Notes: generated by a model from the letters alone, not told the origin. A DNA stretch of 64,000 nucleotides from Lucifuga dentata (GCA_014773175.1 VXCM01001277.1:14514-78513), one strand, 5' to 3'; positions 48,501-57,316 are shown, counted from the stretch's first letter. Translations and numbers: made by a program.

Positions 48501-51122
48501 AGATATAGATGGATTTACTAAGCGACCCGATATCGTGGTCGTCCGCGCTGATGTTTCCAGCTTCTTTGTTTTTTTTTCTGCAGGAGCGGTTGATTTGTGT
48601 GGAGGATTTTTATTTGATTTATCTTTACTTCATATCAGAAAATAAACGGACTTCAGGTCCAAAGACACCCTGCTGCCAGATCCTTTCTTTCACCATCCTA
48701 AAACACAATGCAGAGTGAGAATCTACTGGTTACATGTTGAACATGTTAAAGGACCATACCACCCATTTTGCATATTTGAGCCTAATATATTCATTTCCCA
48801 AAGGATAAAACCGTATTTCAGCTTTCATAATATTTTGCAAAATCTCTTCATCTTTCAAAATCAAATATTCAAGCGGTACCCCCACCTTAAAAATCAATGT
48901 TTCTCCTGCTAATAGTTATGCAGCCTTATGAAGTCATGGTTGTTTAAATTTTTCCATAAATGCAGGTCTTCTTTTGGGACTATATTCCCTGGTGGAGGCA
49001 TACATTCACTCGGCACTTTTTATTGTGCTTAAAAGCTAAAATTATGCAACTTCTGAATACACGTCTTGTTGGTGATGATGGATTACCTATCTCAAGAACG
49101 TTTCAAGTATCAACAAGTTGATTTTAATAGCAGAATGAACTGAAACCAATGGAGGTCTGGAAGGTAGGAAAAACATTTTTAATTCACCGTTCCAGTAGTA
49201 TGCTTTGGGAAATGATTGTCAGTAACGTTACATGTATGAAAATTGAATATATTAGGCTCAAACATGCAAAATGGCCGGTATGGTCCTTTAATATCCCGAC
49301 AAATCAATAAATCTATTATGTCACAGCAGTCACATGGCAATGGTAATAATTATTTGTCTGATTTTCATCTATTGTGGTATTTTTGTTTACCGCCATCTAA
49401 CTAACAAACTAACCCTTATTTGTGCATAGGAAAATGTAAAGAAGCTACCAAAAATTAACAAAAAAAATCAGATATAGACATAGAAAAAATAAATAAAATT
49501 GGCATCAAGACCTGTCATGTAAATGTAGCCTCATAAATAGTGTCAACAATGCATGATTTGGGTACTTTTGGAGTTGATTTTGGCTAATATATTAGCCCTA
49601 AAGGATCAAAATAACCTACAGAAAAGGGCTGCAAAGATCTGACAAAAAACCAGAGCAAGAGAAGTTGTGTAAAATGCTATAAATGGCCTGCTTAAGTAAA
49701 GAAAAGCACTGTATCTGTTTTTTTTTTTTTTAAAGGCATTGAATTGTCTGGGGAGTTCTTAAAATGTAATTATCAGACAACATGCATGTACGTTAATGCA
49801 GCACGTGAACCGCCAGTGTTCCGAGTCTGCTGTTTAAAAAAAAAAAAGGAGGGAGGAAAAGGTTTAGGTCATGTGAGGAAGAGAAAAAAGAGAAAGAGAC
49901 AGAGAGAGGGATGATCTGTGGGCGCTAGTGCGATGAAGAATCGCGTGCATATCCGTCTTTGTCAGGAAGAGGGGGGAGAAGAAAGGATTATGTGCGGGGC
50001 TGCAGGGAACGAGGGGAGAGGGAGCTAACGGAGCGCCTAACCACATCCTCCATCTTTGGGTTATTTTGGGCGGATGTACATGTGTGCGCAGCAAATGTGG
50101 GGCAGCGAGAGTGAGTAAGGTGTTCTCCTCTCGTCTACGCCGTGCAGTTGCTGCGTGAGCAAAAAGGAGGCGGGAAAAAAAATGTACCGTTATCGATGGC
50201 GTGCTGGGGAATGCAAGCTTGCATGTGTGAAAGGTGTGTGTGTGTGTAAAGGTGTGTGTTTGCGTCTTAAAGGCATGTGGCAGTCAGGAACGCGAGAAAG
50301 GACGAGGGAAAGGGGAACGAGGAAATCTGGGATGAAAGGAAGTCATGCGTGTCCAAAATGAATAAATCCTGCGGAATAAATCCAACAATGCAAAGTAAAT
50401 CTGATCCCTGATTCGTGTGTGTGCGCGCACGTGTTGATACCTCAGCCACTTTGAGGAACTCGGACAGCTTAGTCATCCTGTAAAGAAACTTCTTGTAGAT
50501 GTCCAGAGCGTCTTTACACTGGTTCTTCTTCATGTCAAAGTATTTCTCTGCAGAGACAGAAGAAGAGGAGGAAGGCAGCAGCGGAAGAAGAAGAGGGCAA
50601 ATGAACGAAGGAGAAGAGGAGGAAGAGGAAGCAGAGGAAGGGAAGAAGAGGAAACGAGACAGGAACAATCAGCGCATGATTGAGTGGAGACAGAAGCACT
50701 TAGCAGCTACATGACAGCCTGTCAAAAGCTACTCTGACAACCAGACTGTGCATACGTGTGTGTACGTGTGTGTGTGTCCGCTCGCGTGTGTGTTTATATG
50801 TCTGCCAGACATGAGTGTGTGTATGCAAAACAAGCTGTAGCTATACTTAAACCATCATTTTGACACATCTAGGAGAGCGAGCATCAGCCGGCTGACAACA
50901 AACATGCTCAATGTTGGCAGGATTTATCCTCACAATGTGTGTGTTTGTTGATGCACAAGTGTGTGTGTGTGCGTGTGTATTTTACCCAATAGGTTGATGA
51001 CCCCTTCGTTGTAAGCAGCAAACAGCCTTATGGAGTCTTTGAAGAGTAGCATGAAAGCCGAGTTGATCACTCCATTGGTTAGCTCGTTAGGGTTAGCCTG
51101 GAAAGGCGAGACCGAGACAGAC

Positions 51123-51178
<56 letters not shown>

Positions 51179-51322
51179 AGACGGAGACATCTTTATCAAT
51201 TTATGCAAAGCTTTCACTTCCTTTTGGCAAAAAATATCTCAAATGCTCACACACGGTTTTCCAAAATCTCTGCATTGTCCCCCTGCAAACACATCAACAA
51301 GCACATAGCATCTGTCAGTTTT

Positions 51323-51366
<44 letters not shown>

Positions 51367-51829
51367 ATAAACCCACAAATAGTTGAAGCAGTGCACATAG
51401 GTATTCTATTCAGAACTCTACCATCCATTTTTCTTACTCTCTGAAGCCTGTTGGCATAAACCACAATACACAACACCAACCCACCAACTTCTCTTTTTAG
51501 GATACACACAAACACACACGCACGCACACACGCATGCTGAAACTTCTAATCTGTCAACATAACATCCTTCTTCTACTCAATCTGTGAAAGAGCAATTGAA
51601 AATGGATTCTATTATTGCTTTTCTGAGCTGTTGTTTCAATTTACATTTTGACAGGGAAACGATTCGTCTGATTCATCCTGATGCTGATCAACACACACTC
51701 AAGCTCGCTCTGTCTCTCTGTCTGTGTGTCTGTCTGTCTGTCTCTCACTCTGTTCTCTGTGTCTCTGTGTGTGTGTGTCTCTGTGTGTCCCTGTCTGTCT
51801 CTGTCTCTCACTGTTCTGTCTCTCACTGT

Positions 51830-51878
<49 letters not shown>

Positions 51879-52109
51879 GACTCTCACTCTGTTCTGTCTC
51901 TGTGTCTTTCTGTGTGTGTGTGTGTGTCTCTCTCTCTCTCTCTGTCTGTCTGTCTCTGTCTCTCTCTGAGTCTGTCTCTCTCTCTCTCTCTCTGGGTGTG
52001 TCTCTCACTTTCTATCTCTGTCTCTGTGTCTCTCTGTCTATCTGTATCTGCTATCTCTCTCTTTCTGTGTGTCTGTCTGTTTCTTTCTCACACACACGCA
52101 CACGGACAC

Positions 52110-52166
<57 letters not shown>

Positions 52167-54237
52167 ACACACACACAGTTGGTACCTGGAAGTCCAGCAG
52201 AGCGTCCAGCTGGTTTTGAATGATGGGCAGCGTCTTAATCAGCTTCTCTGTGTTCATGGTGCGCATCACGCCGTCAATCCTGACACGGACAAAACAGGAA
52301 ACACAAAGCCCCGTGACTGGTTATGGGAAACACCTCATGCAGAGAAATTCATATGCTAATTTCCATGCAAATTTGGAAGTTACACAAAAGAAATTATGGG
52401 GAAACGTATCAAAAGGAATGAAAGAAATGCTGCGTTTCCTTGGAAGAAAACTGACTGAGACACATTTGTCCAACAAGTCATGTGATTCGCTTGGAAGGAT
52501 CAGCAAGACAAAGGATTCAGTCCAAAACAGACAAAAAAGCAGCTTTGGGGTTTGCAAAATACAAATTAACCTTCAGAAATGATACAACCACTTTTTCTTT
52601 CAGGTAGAAACCTCCAGAATGGCTGTAAGAGACATTAAAACATGACAAAGAACATTTATTTTGTCTCATAAGTACAAAAAAAAAAACATACGAAATAGGA
52701 AATATTACAGAGAAAACGACAAGGTGTCTCTTTCTGGGAATTACTGCTCTCTCACTCTAGTGCCAAAAGCTAAACATTGGCTCCTGGTGTGCGACAAGAT
52801 GAGTGTGACTTGATGAGTGGGGATGTCATTGTGTGAGGGAGTGTGTGTGTGTGTGTCCTCCCGTACCCCCTCTTCATCTTGGTGAAGTCCACGGCCACGA
52901 GTCTGTAAGACATGGCCTTCTCGTTCAGATAACGGCTGTATCGTCGGATGAAAGTTGACATGTCATAACCTGGGAAACGGAGGAGAGAACAGGAAGTAAG
53001 ACAATGCTTTTTGTGTAACTGAGTGTAACCTTGTAACTTGTGTAACCTCGATACCCAAGCCAAATTTCTCCATGGAGACAAATAAAGTTGACCTTTGAGG
53101 TTGTGCGTGTGTGTAGTTGGAGCTGCAAATAACTGCATGTCTGTTATGTGTGAACACGGTTTGTCTTATCAGTTTTTCCCATACATAGGCGAAACTTGGG
53201 CGGCCCACCCAGGTATATGAAGACCCGCCCAGGTTTCCAGGGACGACCCAGCTTTAAAAAAAATACACATTTAATAATGTCGTCAAACTGCTGACCAAAA
53301 TATCACTAAAATATGGAATAAATCTGAAATTTTATCATCGTTTCGAAGGTAAAAATATCCTAAAAAGATCCCATGATTAGGTTTTGTCACTGTTAATCCA
53401 TTTTACAGCAAAATCTCCATAGACCAGCATCTATCACCTTCTTTATGAGCATACCATAAATGCTCAAAAAGTGGCTTTTTTTTTTTTTTTTTTTTTNTTT
53501 TTTTTTTTTTTTTTTTACCTCAACTGCAGAGAGAAAACCAGGCTTTTATTCCAGCCAGGTCATAATTTCTAATTTTAAAATACATGTAACCCTCATGCTT
53601 CTCACCAAAGTTTCTCTCTGCTGTGTTATAGTTAATTAGTTCCTTTAGTTTTCCTTTAAAACCCCGCTGAGCTTGAATGAAAAAGAGCTCAATGTGTTAC
53701 TGTGGTTGTAGTAGTATACAGTCTGGTAGCGGCCATTTTCAACTAGATCTGAGTGTTTTTTTGATTTTTCTTTGCACTTTTAAAGCTAAATAGCCATGTT
53801 AAGCTTTTGTTGGAATCTTCTACTGCAGTTATATAATGGGGGNTGTCAGTGGGGGGTGGGGCTTGGATGCCTGCCCACTACACTACCACAAGTAAATTTT
53901 CAACCTGTGGGAAACACTGCTTATACACTGTATATTTGTTTGGAATAGTAGCAGGTGAATGTGTGTGACACTCTCAGCTTTGTCATCAATCGTACTAAAG
54001 TAGCAATTCTGAGTTTCAAATACTGTCTTGAACATTCTGGTACTTAGTGTACTGCCTCATGAGGCAAATCCTGCCCATCTGGTCCCTTAAAAACTAATTA
54101 AAATGTGTCTTATTCTGCATATATGAGTGTATTTGTGTGTGTGTGTGTGTGTATGTCTTACCTTGCAGGGCTCCTTTATCCAAAAAGTTGTTCAGGTTAA
54201 ACAGGGTGTTTCTGGAGGCCAGGTACTGGATTAAACG
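19969..54237 (-). CDS. picalm: PICALM-type clathrin assembly protein, 3' 17 coding exons (5' end outside window)
   Basis: Seventeen minus-strand exons join in frame to 525 codons plus TAA. They start at [16 protein letters not shown], the equivalent of residue 92 of human PICALM, inside the ANTH domain. The ANTH part runs through [33 protein letters not shown] and [12 protein letters not shown] to about IPDLSQ. A coiled segment ([11 protein letters not shown]) and a long disordered tail follow. The tail carries [28 protein letters not shown] and NPF and ends PGAQMQFM. The GAQxQFM end marks PICALM; AP180/SNAP91 ends differently. Estimated total length is about 616 residues, against 652 in human. 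Family role: PI(4,5)P2, clathrin and AP-2 binding and SNARE sorting at coated pits. Which fish paralogue this is cannot be decided here. Confidence 0.9.
20615..20731 (-). CDS. picalm: picalm penultimate coding exon (NPF motif)
   Basis: 117 nt encoding [20 protein letters not shown] and on to [14 protein letters not shown]. Matches human IPPQMGSVPVM...QPVMRPPNPFGPVSGAQ. NPF is an EH-domain binding tripeptide. The acceptor CTCAG is fed directly by a CT repeat about 45 nt long on the sense strand. Confidence 0.94.
20734..20778 (+). repeat. (GA)n tract, CT on the sense strand
   Basis: Directly abuts the acceptor of the picalm penultimate coding exon, where its sense-strand CT repeat forms the whole polypyrimidine tract. 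Confidence 0.95.
20876..20932 (-). CDS. picalm: picalm 57-nt exon
   Basis: 57 nt, phase 0, encoding [19 protein letters not shown]. It sits where human has PPVMAYPATTPTGMIGYG. Acceptor CTGCAG. The donor GTGAGAAAGCGCACAC runs into a CA repeat. The next intron is just 144 nt. Confidence 0.88.
21827..22384 (+). mobile_element. TTAA-family MITE, full-length
   Basis: TTAA-AGGACCATACCACCCATTTTGCATG ... CAAACATGCAAAAAGGGTGGTATGGTCCT-TTAA. Belongs to the ACCCATTTTGC subgroup of the family. Confidence 0.9.
24678..25267 (+). mobile_element. TTAA-family MITE, full-length
   Basis: TTAA-flanked, starting AGGACCATACCATCCATTTGC and ending CAAAATGGCAGGTATGGTCCT. In the long picalm intron 20933-27434. Confidence 0.9.
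26026..26930 (+). repeat. polypurine tract (GA-rich) ending in CA repeats
   Basis: About 700 bp of the plus strand is almost entirely A and G (AGAGAGAGG, AAAGAAAGAAAAAAGGGGG), followed by CACACGCACGCA repeats at 26833-26901. The 273-codon minus frame through it is low-complexity (L, S, F, C) and not a gene. Confidence 0.85.
27435..27567 (-). CDS. picalm: picalm exon with [10 protein letters not shown]
   Basis: 133 nt encoding [20 protein letters not shown] and a [12 protein letters not shown] end. The [14 protein letters not shown] block is shared by PICALM and AP180. Acceptor CTTCAG, donor GTAAGG. Confidence 0.94.
27851..27881 (-). CDS. picalm: picalm 31-nt microexon
   Basis: Only 31 nt. 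With flanking phases it encodes [11 protein letters not shown], filling the human NLGIGNGTTK position between [11 protein letters not shown] and the [10 protein letters not shown] block. Acceptor CCTCAG, donor GTAAGT. Skipping it would shift the frame. Confidence 0.86.
28487..29017 (+). mobile_element. TTAA-family MITE, 5' truncated
   Basis: Starts inside the terminal repeat at ATTTTGCATGTTTGAGC and runs to CACTGCTATGATCCTTTAA. It lies 169 bp from a picalm exon. Confidence 0.83.
29187..29324 (-). CDS. picalm: picalm exon with [11 protein letters not shown]
   Basis: 138 nt. Opens [12 protein letters not shown] (human GFDELGGLLKPT), continues through a proline run, and ends [15 protein letters not shown] (human [15 protein letters not shown]). 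The donor is GTGAGT, leaving one base of the next codon. Confidence 0.92.
30889..31255 (+). repeat. CTCTCT / TCTTACATACACA compound simple repeat
   Basis: Alternating CT runs and CACATACACAAATTCT units. Blocks 30919-30984 and 30986-31051 are identical across a single N. Confidence 0.93.
32480..32524 (+). repeat. (CA)n microsatellite
   Basis: CA run with one AAA interruption in the picalm intron. Confidence 0.95.
33717..33811. other. assembly gap, 95 N
   Basis: Run of 95 undetermined bases flanked by A-runs, in the picalm intron just downstream (sense) of the [10 protein letters not shown] exon. Confidence 1.
33993..34100 (-). CDS. picalm: picalm disordered-tail exon ([10 protein letters not shown])
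   Basis: 108 nt encoding [20 protein letters not shown] and [15 protein letters not shown] plus one base, with two leading bases completing G. It matches the human LNVDFESVFGNKS segment. Acceptor CCTCAG, donor GTAAAA. It lies 182 bp from the 95-N gap. Confidence 0.87.
34874..35368. mobile_element. hAT-type non-autonomous element
   Basis: Left end CAGTGATTCCCAAAGTGTGG, right end AAGTTTGGGAATCACCA. These are inverted near-copies, and GGCCGC sits inside both. Flanking octamers TTTTAGAA and TTTCAGAA differ at one base, fitting an 8-bp hAT target duplication. Non-coding, about 495 bp. Confidence 0.75.
36285..36853 (-). mobile_element. TTAA-family MITE, inverted orientation
   Basis: TTAA-AGGACCATACTGGTG ... 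CATCAGTATGCTCCT-TTAA. The interior reads as reverse complement of the consensus order (CACCCACCTTAAAATTCAATG early, AGGTAGGAAAAACA late). Confidence 0.87.
37229..37329 (-). CDS. picalm: picalm disordered-tail exon with DLF motif
   Basis: 101 nt encoding [20 protein letters not shown] and [13 protein letters not shown] plus one base. It resembles the human LPNDLLDLQQPTFHPSV...STASQVASTWG section. The DLF tripeptide is a known clathrin- and AP-2-binding type motif. Acceptor CCCCAG, donor GTGTGG then a CA repeat. Confidence 0.87.
37353..37555 (+). repeat. (GA)n-rich tract upstream of a picalm acceptor
   Basis: GA runs at 37353-37389 and 37511-37555 fill most of the 351-nt intron 37330-37680. 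On the sense strand they are CT tracts next to the acceptor at 37329. Confidence 0.9.
37681..37814 (-). CDS. picalm: picalm exon, start of disordered tail
   Basis: 134 nt. It opens [20 protein letters not shown], matching EQRLKEL in human, then diverges into a polar low-complexity stretch ([13 protein letters not shown]). The acceptor follows a CT repeat, and the donor GTACACACACAC is itself the start of a CA repeat. Confidence 0.85.
39392..39859. mobile_element. MITE with 21-bp terminal inverted repeats
   Basis: GGCACTTTTCCACTGTCGGGC at 39392-39412 and its inverted copy at 39839-39859 differ at one base. The 468-bp interior is non-coding. The TCCACTG-type terminus suggests a non-autonomous DNA transposon of unassigned superfamily. 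Confidence 0.72.
40363..40452 (+). repeat. retroelement-tail-like repeat, copy 1
   Basis: TTATTACTTTTTGCTGCTG, then ACCTAATTTCTCCA and CTGTCATATCTTATCAT. The same 90-bp segment recurs at 43153-43239. The layout resembles 3' tails of fish LINE/SINE elements; the class is uncertain. Confidence 0.5.
42260..42947 (+). mobile_element. internally deleted hAT element with BED-type zinc-finger fragment
   Basis: Ends CAGCGGTGCTAAA and TTTGAGCATCGCTG are imperfect inverted repeats. Inside, 42513-42754 is open on the plus strand, reading [20 protein letters not shown] and then [20 protein letters not shown] with ETKH. This is the N-terminal zinc finger of GTF2IRD2/ZBED-like hAT transposases, but the first H of the expected RHYETKH is C here. 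A short [20 protein letters not shown] piece follows after a deletion. The element is dead. Confidence 0.75.
42971..43094 (-). CDS. picalm: picalm coiled-segment exon
   Basis: 124 nt encoding [20 protein letters not shown], then [20 protein letters not shown] and K. Matches TTLSNAVSSLASTG...[17 protein letters not shown]. The donor GTAACA lies only 23 nt from the end of a hAT remnant. Confidence 0.94.
43153..43239 (+). repeat. retroelement-tail-like repeat, copy 2
   Basis: Second copy of the 40363-40452 segment, 58 nt upstream of a picalm acceptor on the sense strand. Confidence 0.5.
43273..43842 (+). mobile_element. TTAA-family MITE, full-length, filling a picalm intron
   Basis: TTAA-AGGACCATGCTGGTGG ... 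TTAAACATGGTACTGTCCT-TTAA. It makes up 570 of the 758 nt in intron 43095-43852, ending 10 nt from the donor of the [11 protein letters not shown] exon. Confidence 0.87.
43853..43938 (-). CDS. picalm: picalm exon after the ANTH domain
   Basis: 86 nt encoding [20 protein letters not shown] and TKELNADT plus two bases. Human has [20 protein letters not shown] at the same place. Acceptor TCCCAG, donor GTAAAA. Confidence 0.94.
43939..46974. other. picalm intron
   Basis: 3.0 kb with GT runs at 45313-45350, 45518-45550 and 45972-45998, an A-run with N at 44548, and a purine tract from 46600 to 46960. A possible cryptic exon at 45131-45165 is discussed under findings. Confidence 0.6.
46600..46960 (+). 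repeat. polypurine tract next to the 42-nt exon
   Basis: GAGAGA, AGAAGAAGAGG and AAAGAGAAAAAG-type sequence. On the sense strand it is a long pyrimidine tract starting 14 nt after the exon donor. The plus-strand KEEKRK-type frame is low-complexity. Confidence 0.8.
46975..47016 (-). CDS. picalm: picalm 42-nt exon ([14 protein letters not shown])
   Basis: A small in-phase exon of 14 codons that exactly matches the human [14 protein letters not shown] segment at the end of the ANTH domain, with one change. Acceptor ATGACAG, donor GTCAGT. It has no ATG, so an ORF scan misses it. The downstream sense intron is a long pyrimidine-rich tract. Confidence 0.92.
47669..48187 (+). mobile_element. TTAA-family MITE with one-N gap
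   Basis: TTAA-AAGACCATACCATCTATTTTGC ... AAATGGGTAGTATGGTCCT-TTAA. The N at 47790 removes the usual CTACCTTCCAGAC part. Confidence 0.85.
48746..49291 (-). mobile_element. TTAA-family MITE, inverted orientation
   Basis: TTAA-AGGACCATACCACCCATTTTGC ... CAAAATGGCCGGTATGGTCCT-TTAA, interior reversed. It forms an inverted pair with the copy 560 bp to the left. Confidence 0.88.
50441..50547 (-). CDS. picalm: picalm ANTH exon
   Basis: 107 nt encoding [20 protein letters not shown] and [15 protein letters not shown], with two bases completing the preceding E. Matches [21 protein letters not shown]. The donor is GTATCAACACG. Confidence 0.95.
50986..51097 (-). CDS. picalm: picalm ANTH exon
   Basis: 112 nt encoding [20 protein letters not shown] and [17 protein letters not shown] plus one base. 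Matches [19 protein letters not shown]. The acceptor lies about 30 nt downstream of a CT repeat on the sense strand, and the donor is GTAAAATACACACG. Confidence 0.95.
51128..51173 (+). repeat. (GA)n tract, CT on the sense strand
   Basis: Lies 30 nt upstream (sense) of the acceptor of the LTNGVIN exon. Confidence 0.95.
51326..51365 (+). repeat. (CA)n microsatellite
   Basis: Pure CA run in the picalm intron 51098-52185. Confidence 0.97.
51708..52175 (+). repeat. TCTC/TCTG/TGTG compound simple repeat ending in (CA)n
   Basis: About 380 bp of TCTCTC, TCTGTCTG and GTGTGT, then CA at 52096-52164. The low-complexity frames across it are not genes. Confidence 0.95.
52186..52279 (-). CDS. picalm: picalm ANTH exon
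   Basis: 94 nt encoding [20 protein letters not shown] and [11 protein letters not shown], ending in phase 0. It aligns with [21 protein letters not shown]. The sense-strand intron starts GTACCAACTGTGTGTG and runs into a long GT repeat (52105-52174). Confidence 0.95.
52867..52969 (-). CDS. picalm: picalm ANTH exon
   Basis: 103 nt encoding [20 protein letters not shown] and on to FTKMKR, phase 1 to 2. It matches the [19 protein letters not shown] block of the ANTH domain. The donor GTACGG is followed 12 nt later by a CA repeat. Confidence 0.95.
54162..54237 (-). CDS. picalm: picalm exon (human coding exon 3 equivalent), ANTH
   Basis: 76 nt encoding [20 protein letters not shown] and KGALQ plus one base. 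Near-identical to the human [20 protein letters not shown] exon, with the same borders. Acceptor TCGCAG. The donor GTAAGACATACACAC runs into a CA repeat. Confidence 0.94.
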
Positions 54238-54928
54238 CTGCGATACGAAAGATTAAAAATAAAAGTCAACGATGAGACAGGTGAAAGTTTGAAAAGTGTT
54301 GTTCCAAAGAGAAATATTAAACAGTAGCACAAACTCAAAACATACTCAAAATTTTATATTTTTTAATTTTTATTAGCTATTACTAGGGTTGTGTGTGTAG
54401 GGTTGTTTCACAATAATACCAGTATGATTTCCTATGTGACAAAAATTTGTCATATGATGATGATGGTGATTTTGCAGCATGATGTGTTGATGAATTTCGA
54501 AGAAACAAAAGTAGCGCAGCGGTGAGCTCTTGACGAATTTGTTCCTTAAAAAAAGGGAGCGACCTCCACTGGTTGAAAATGGTTCAGCTACAATGCTAAC
54601 TCGCTAACAGGCAAAGTTCGGAACGCGACAAATTTGTTTCACCGCCTGAAGCAGAAACACACGGGTGAACACCAATACAGTCACAAATCGTGAGAGGAGG
54701 CGAGCCAATCAGCTGATCAGCAACATGAAACAAGTAGGGAAGTGATGCTGACTTAGCAAGTGCGGCTGGAATGTTAGCTTGCTGTACTCCCCCATGACAG
54801 AAAAAGCTAACGGTGAGGTGAAATTCACGAAGCGGTGATGAACAGTGTTAGCTTAGCCGCTGCGCTCGCTTCAGTTGAGTTCTTTGCCAACCACAGGGTT
54901 GTATTGAAGTTGGACTTCAGAGCCGTAT

Positions 54929-55140
54929 TTAAAGGAGCATACCAATGATTTTGTATGTTTGAGCTCAAAAATCAACAATATAACACACGATACATTACTT
55001 TCAACCATTTTTCCAAAATATACTGCTGGAGCAGGACATCTTTTTCCTGCCTTCCAACTGTTATTGATTTCAGTTAATTCCACTACACTATTAAAATCAA
55101 CAAGTTACTTCATTAAACCGGTGGCAGAAGAAAATATATC
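54929..55140 (+). mobile_element. TTAA-family MITE, truncated
   Basis: Starts TTAAAGGAGCATACCAATG, follows the left part of the family with a deletion after CACTATTAAAATCAACAAG, and ends without the right terminus. Confidence 0.75.
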
Positions 55141-57058
55141 TCATATCTGTCATGTTCATATCATCATGAACATCAATAGCACAAAAATACCTTGACATAT
55201 CATGGCTATAACAGTTATTAGGTACTAAATTAAGAAACAAATTGAGTTCTCCTTGACGAACTTTTGTTCCTCAGAAGCGTCACAAAGTTGTTATTACTCT
55301 TCTGTTCCATCGATGACTCTCCTATGACTCAAAGATTCAATATGCTTTATGATGCTGTGATATATTCAACATTTCATTTCATTTATGCTTCTAAAAGTCC
55401 TGTTAAGCACTAGTCTCCTTTTATTCTTGCTCAAGGACAACACAGAAGACAGAAGGGTTGTATTTAAATGCTTTAAAAGCTTACTTTTACTTTTTCCTGT
55501 CTTTTATTACGACTCATTCTGAAGAGCTCACAGAATAAAAACGTGAGAGGAAGTGGCTCAAAAAGCCTTGAAACAAATAAGGTTTGTCTGAAAGTTGATC
55601 TCCAGAAAGTCACAAATCAGGTCATCCATTTACAAACTTGATGATAGCTGCTTAGATTTTAACAGAAACGCGATTCTTAGCTCATTTGAACAGACCTGAT
55701 GTCATTAAGCAGATGCTTTTCCTCTTTTCCTCAGGAAGGTTTGCTGAGCACGCCTGGTCTTTTTTTCCGCACCGCCTTGCTTCGCATTCACACTTTTTCA
55801 TACTTTCACACCTGGGAGCTGCCTGGTACCACCTCAGTGTTTTACTGCTGACCTCCGAGCAGCTCCTACGCCATCTTTCCTTGTTCTTTTTCCTTGAGAA
55901 CGCTTTAATGTGAGATATTAATGAAGGGGAGAGATTGACTTATTCACTTTTCCCAGACGAGCTGCAGCTTCAGATATTTTTGACAGGACTACGGTCCCTG
56001 AGCAGGTGCTGGTAGCTCAACCATATTTCCCCCAAAATGGCTTCATCTACCAAGACTTCCTCACATCGCCAAGAGTGGAATACATCTTGGCCCTCATCCA
56101 CGCTTTGGGAACTCGGGTCTCTGGCTTCCCAAAAGCATCTTATCGTTAAAGCTGTGTCTGTCCATCCGACTTAAAGTGATCTGAGATTTGCCAGTTTGCC
56201 AATTCCTGATTTGGCCAGGAAACCAGCCTCGCATCAAAGAGTGTGTGTGTGCACTAAGACGCTTGTGGGCATGTGTGTTGGAATCAGCTGCACTGACACG
56301 TTTCCAAGAGCTCTGGGATTGTTTAAAAAGGCATAAAAAATTTGATTTTGTTTTCATCCGTGTGTGTGTGTGTTTCAGACTATGGCAGAGTTAGAGGGTA
56401 GAGGCGATGTTTCTTGACACTTCCCAAGAGCAAGTTTTAGGGCAAAGAAAACGCACTTCTGGGAATTGAGAGTTGAGTAAGGGAGTGTTGTTTGTGCCTG
56501 TTCAACTCTGCCTTAGGCAAAATGCACCCAGGTTAAGACAGAGACGAGATGGTCACAGATAAAGAGATACAAATAGAGCGACAGAGACTTGGAGAAGGAG
56601 ATCGTAAACTCCATAAACCCGTTTTCTGTTACTTCCTGCATGCCGACTCCTCTCTCTTTCCTCATCAAAAGTCAATCTGACAAGAGCCTGCTTCTCTCCC
56701 TCAGCCTCAGATACTGAAGACGGAGGCGGAGAGATCCCGCATGAATCGCACGGTATGGTTAAAAAGGAGAAAAATCTAGAAAAACGGCGAGAGAGAGAGA
56801 GAGAGAGGTTTCGAAACCCTCAAAACCTTTGAATCCCTCTGAGCCCGAGATTATTCAGCAGAGACAGTTAAGAGGAAAAGATGCAGTTCTGAGAGGCGCG
56901 TCAGGTGTGAGAACCAAGAGGAGTGGAAGGATGAGAAAGTGGGGTNGGGGGGTTGGCACGTGGGTGAGACTGAGAAAGGGGTCGGATCAGCTTGGCAAAC
57001 AATTCATGTTAGCATATCGGAGAACAACTTCATGTATTATTGATAAAGCTCCATCCCA

Positions 57059-57091
<33 letters not shown>

Positions 57092-57124
57092 NNNNNNNNN
57101 NNNNNNNNNNNNNNNNNNNNNNNN
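57092..57124. other. assembly gap, 33 N, inside a CT repeat
   Basis: Undetermined bases flanked on both sides by CT repeats, so the true repeat length is unknown. Confidence 1.
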
Positions 57125-57162
<38 letters not shown>

Positions 57163-57316
57163 CAGCTCTTCTAAAAAGCAAGGTTTCCGTAGTAACAGAA
57201 CACCTTTGTTTCAGCGCCGAAACATTAACTGGGGTTTTTTGAGTCGTGCTGAGTCGGGTTGTGTCAAGAAAAACTGCAAACTGTGGTTGGATTAAGACCT
57301 AATTGAGTCTTGCTTG

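Larger units (their letters stand above)
47017..50440. other. picalm intron
   Basis: 3.4 kb containing the two MITEs above in opposite orientation, an AAT run with a poly-A/N gap near 47080-47145, and GA-rich sequence near 49890-49910. No exon was recognised. Confidence 0.6.

Noticed and set aside
51681..52223. 180-codon plus-strand ORF
   Set aside because: Pure translation of TCTC/TCTG/CA simple repeats (SLSLSL, HTHTHT).
19969..54237. Calling the ANTH gene snap91 (AP180)
   Set aside because: The C-terminus PGAQMQFM and the RPTNPFAP block are PICALM-type; AP180 ends with a different DLNIKDFL-like sequence.
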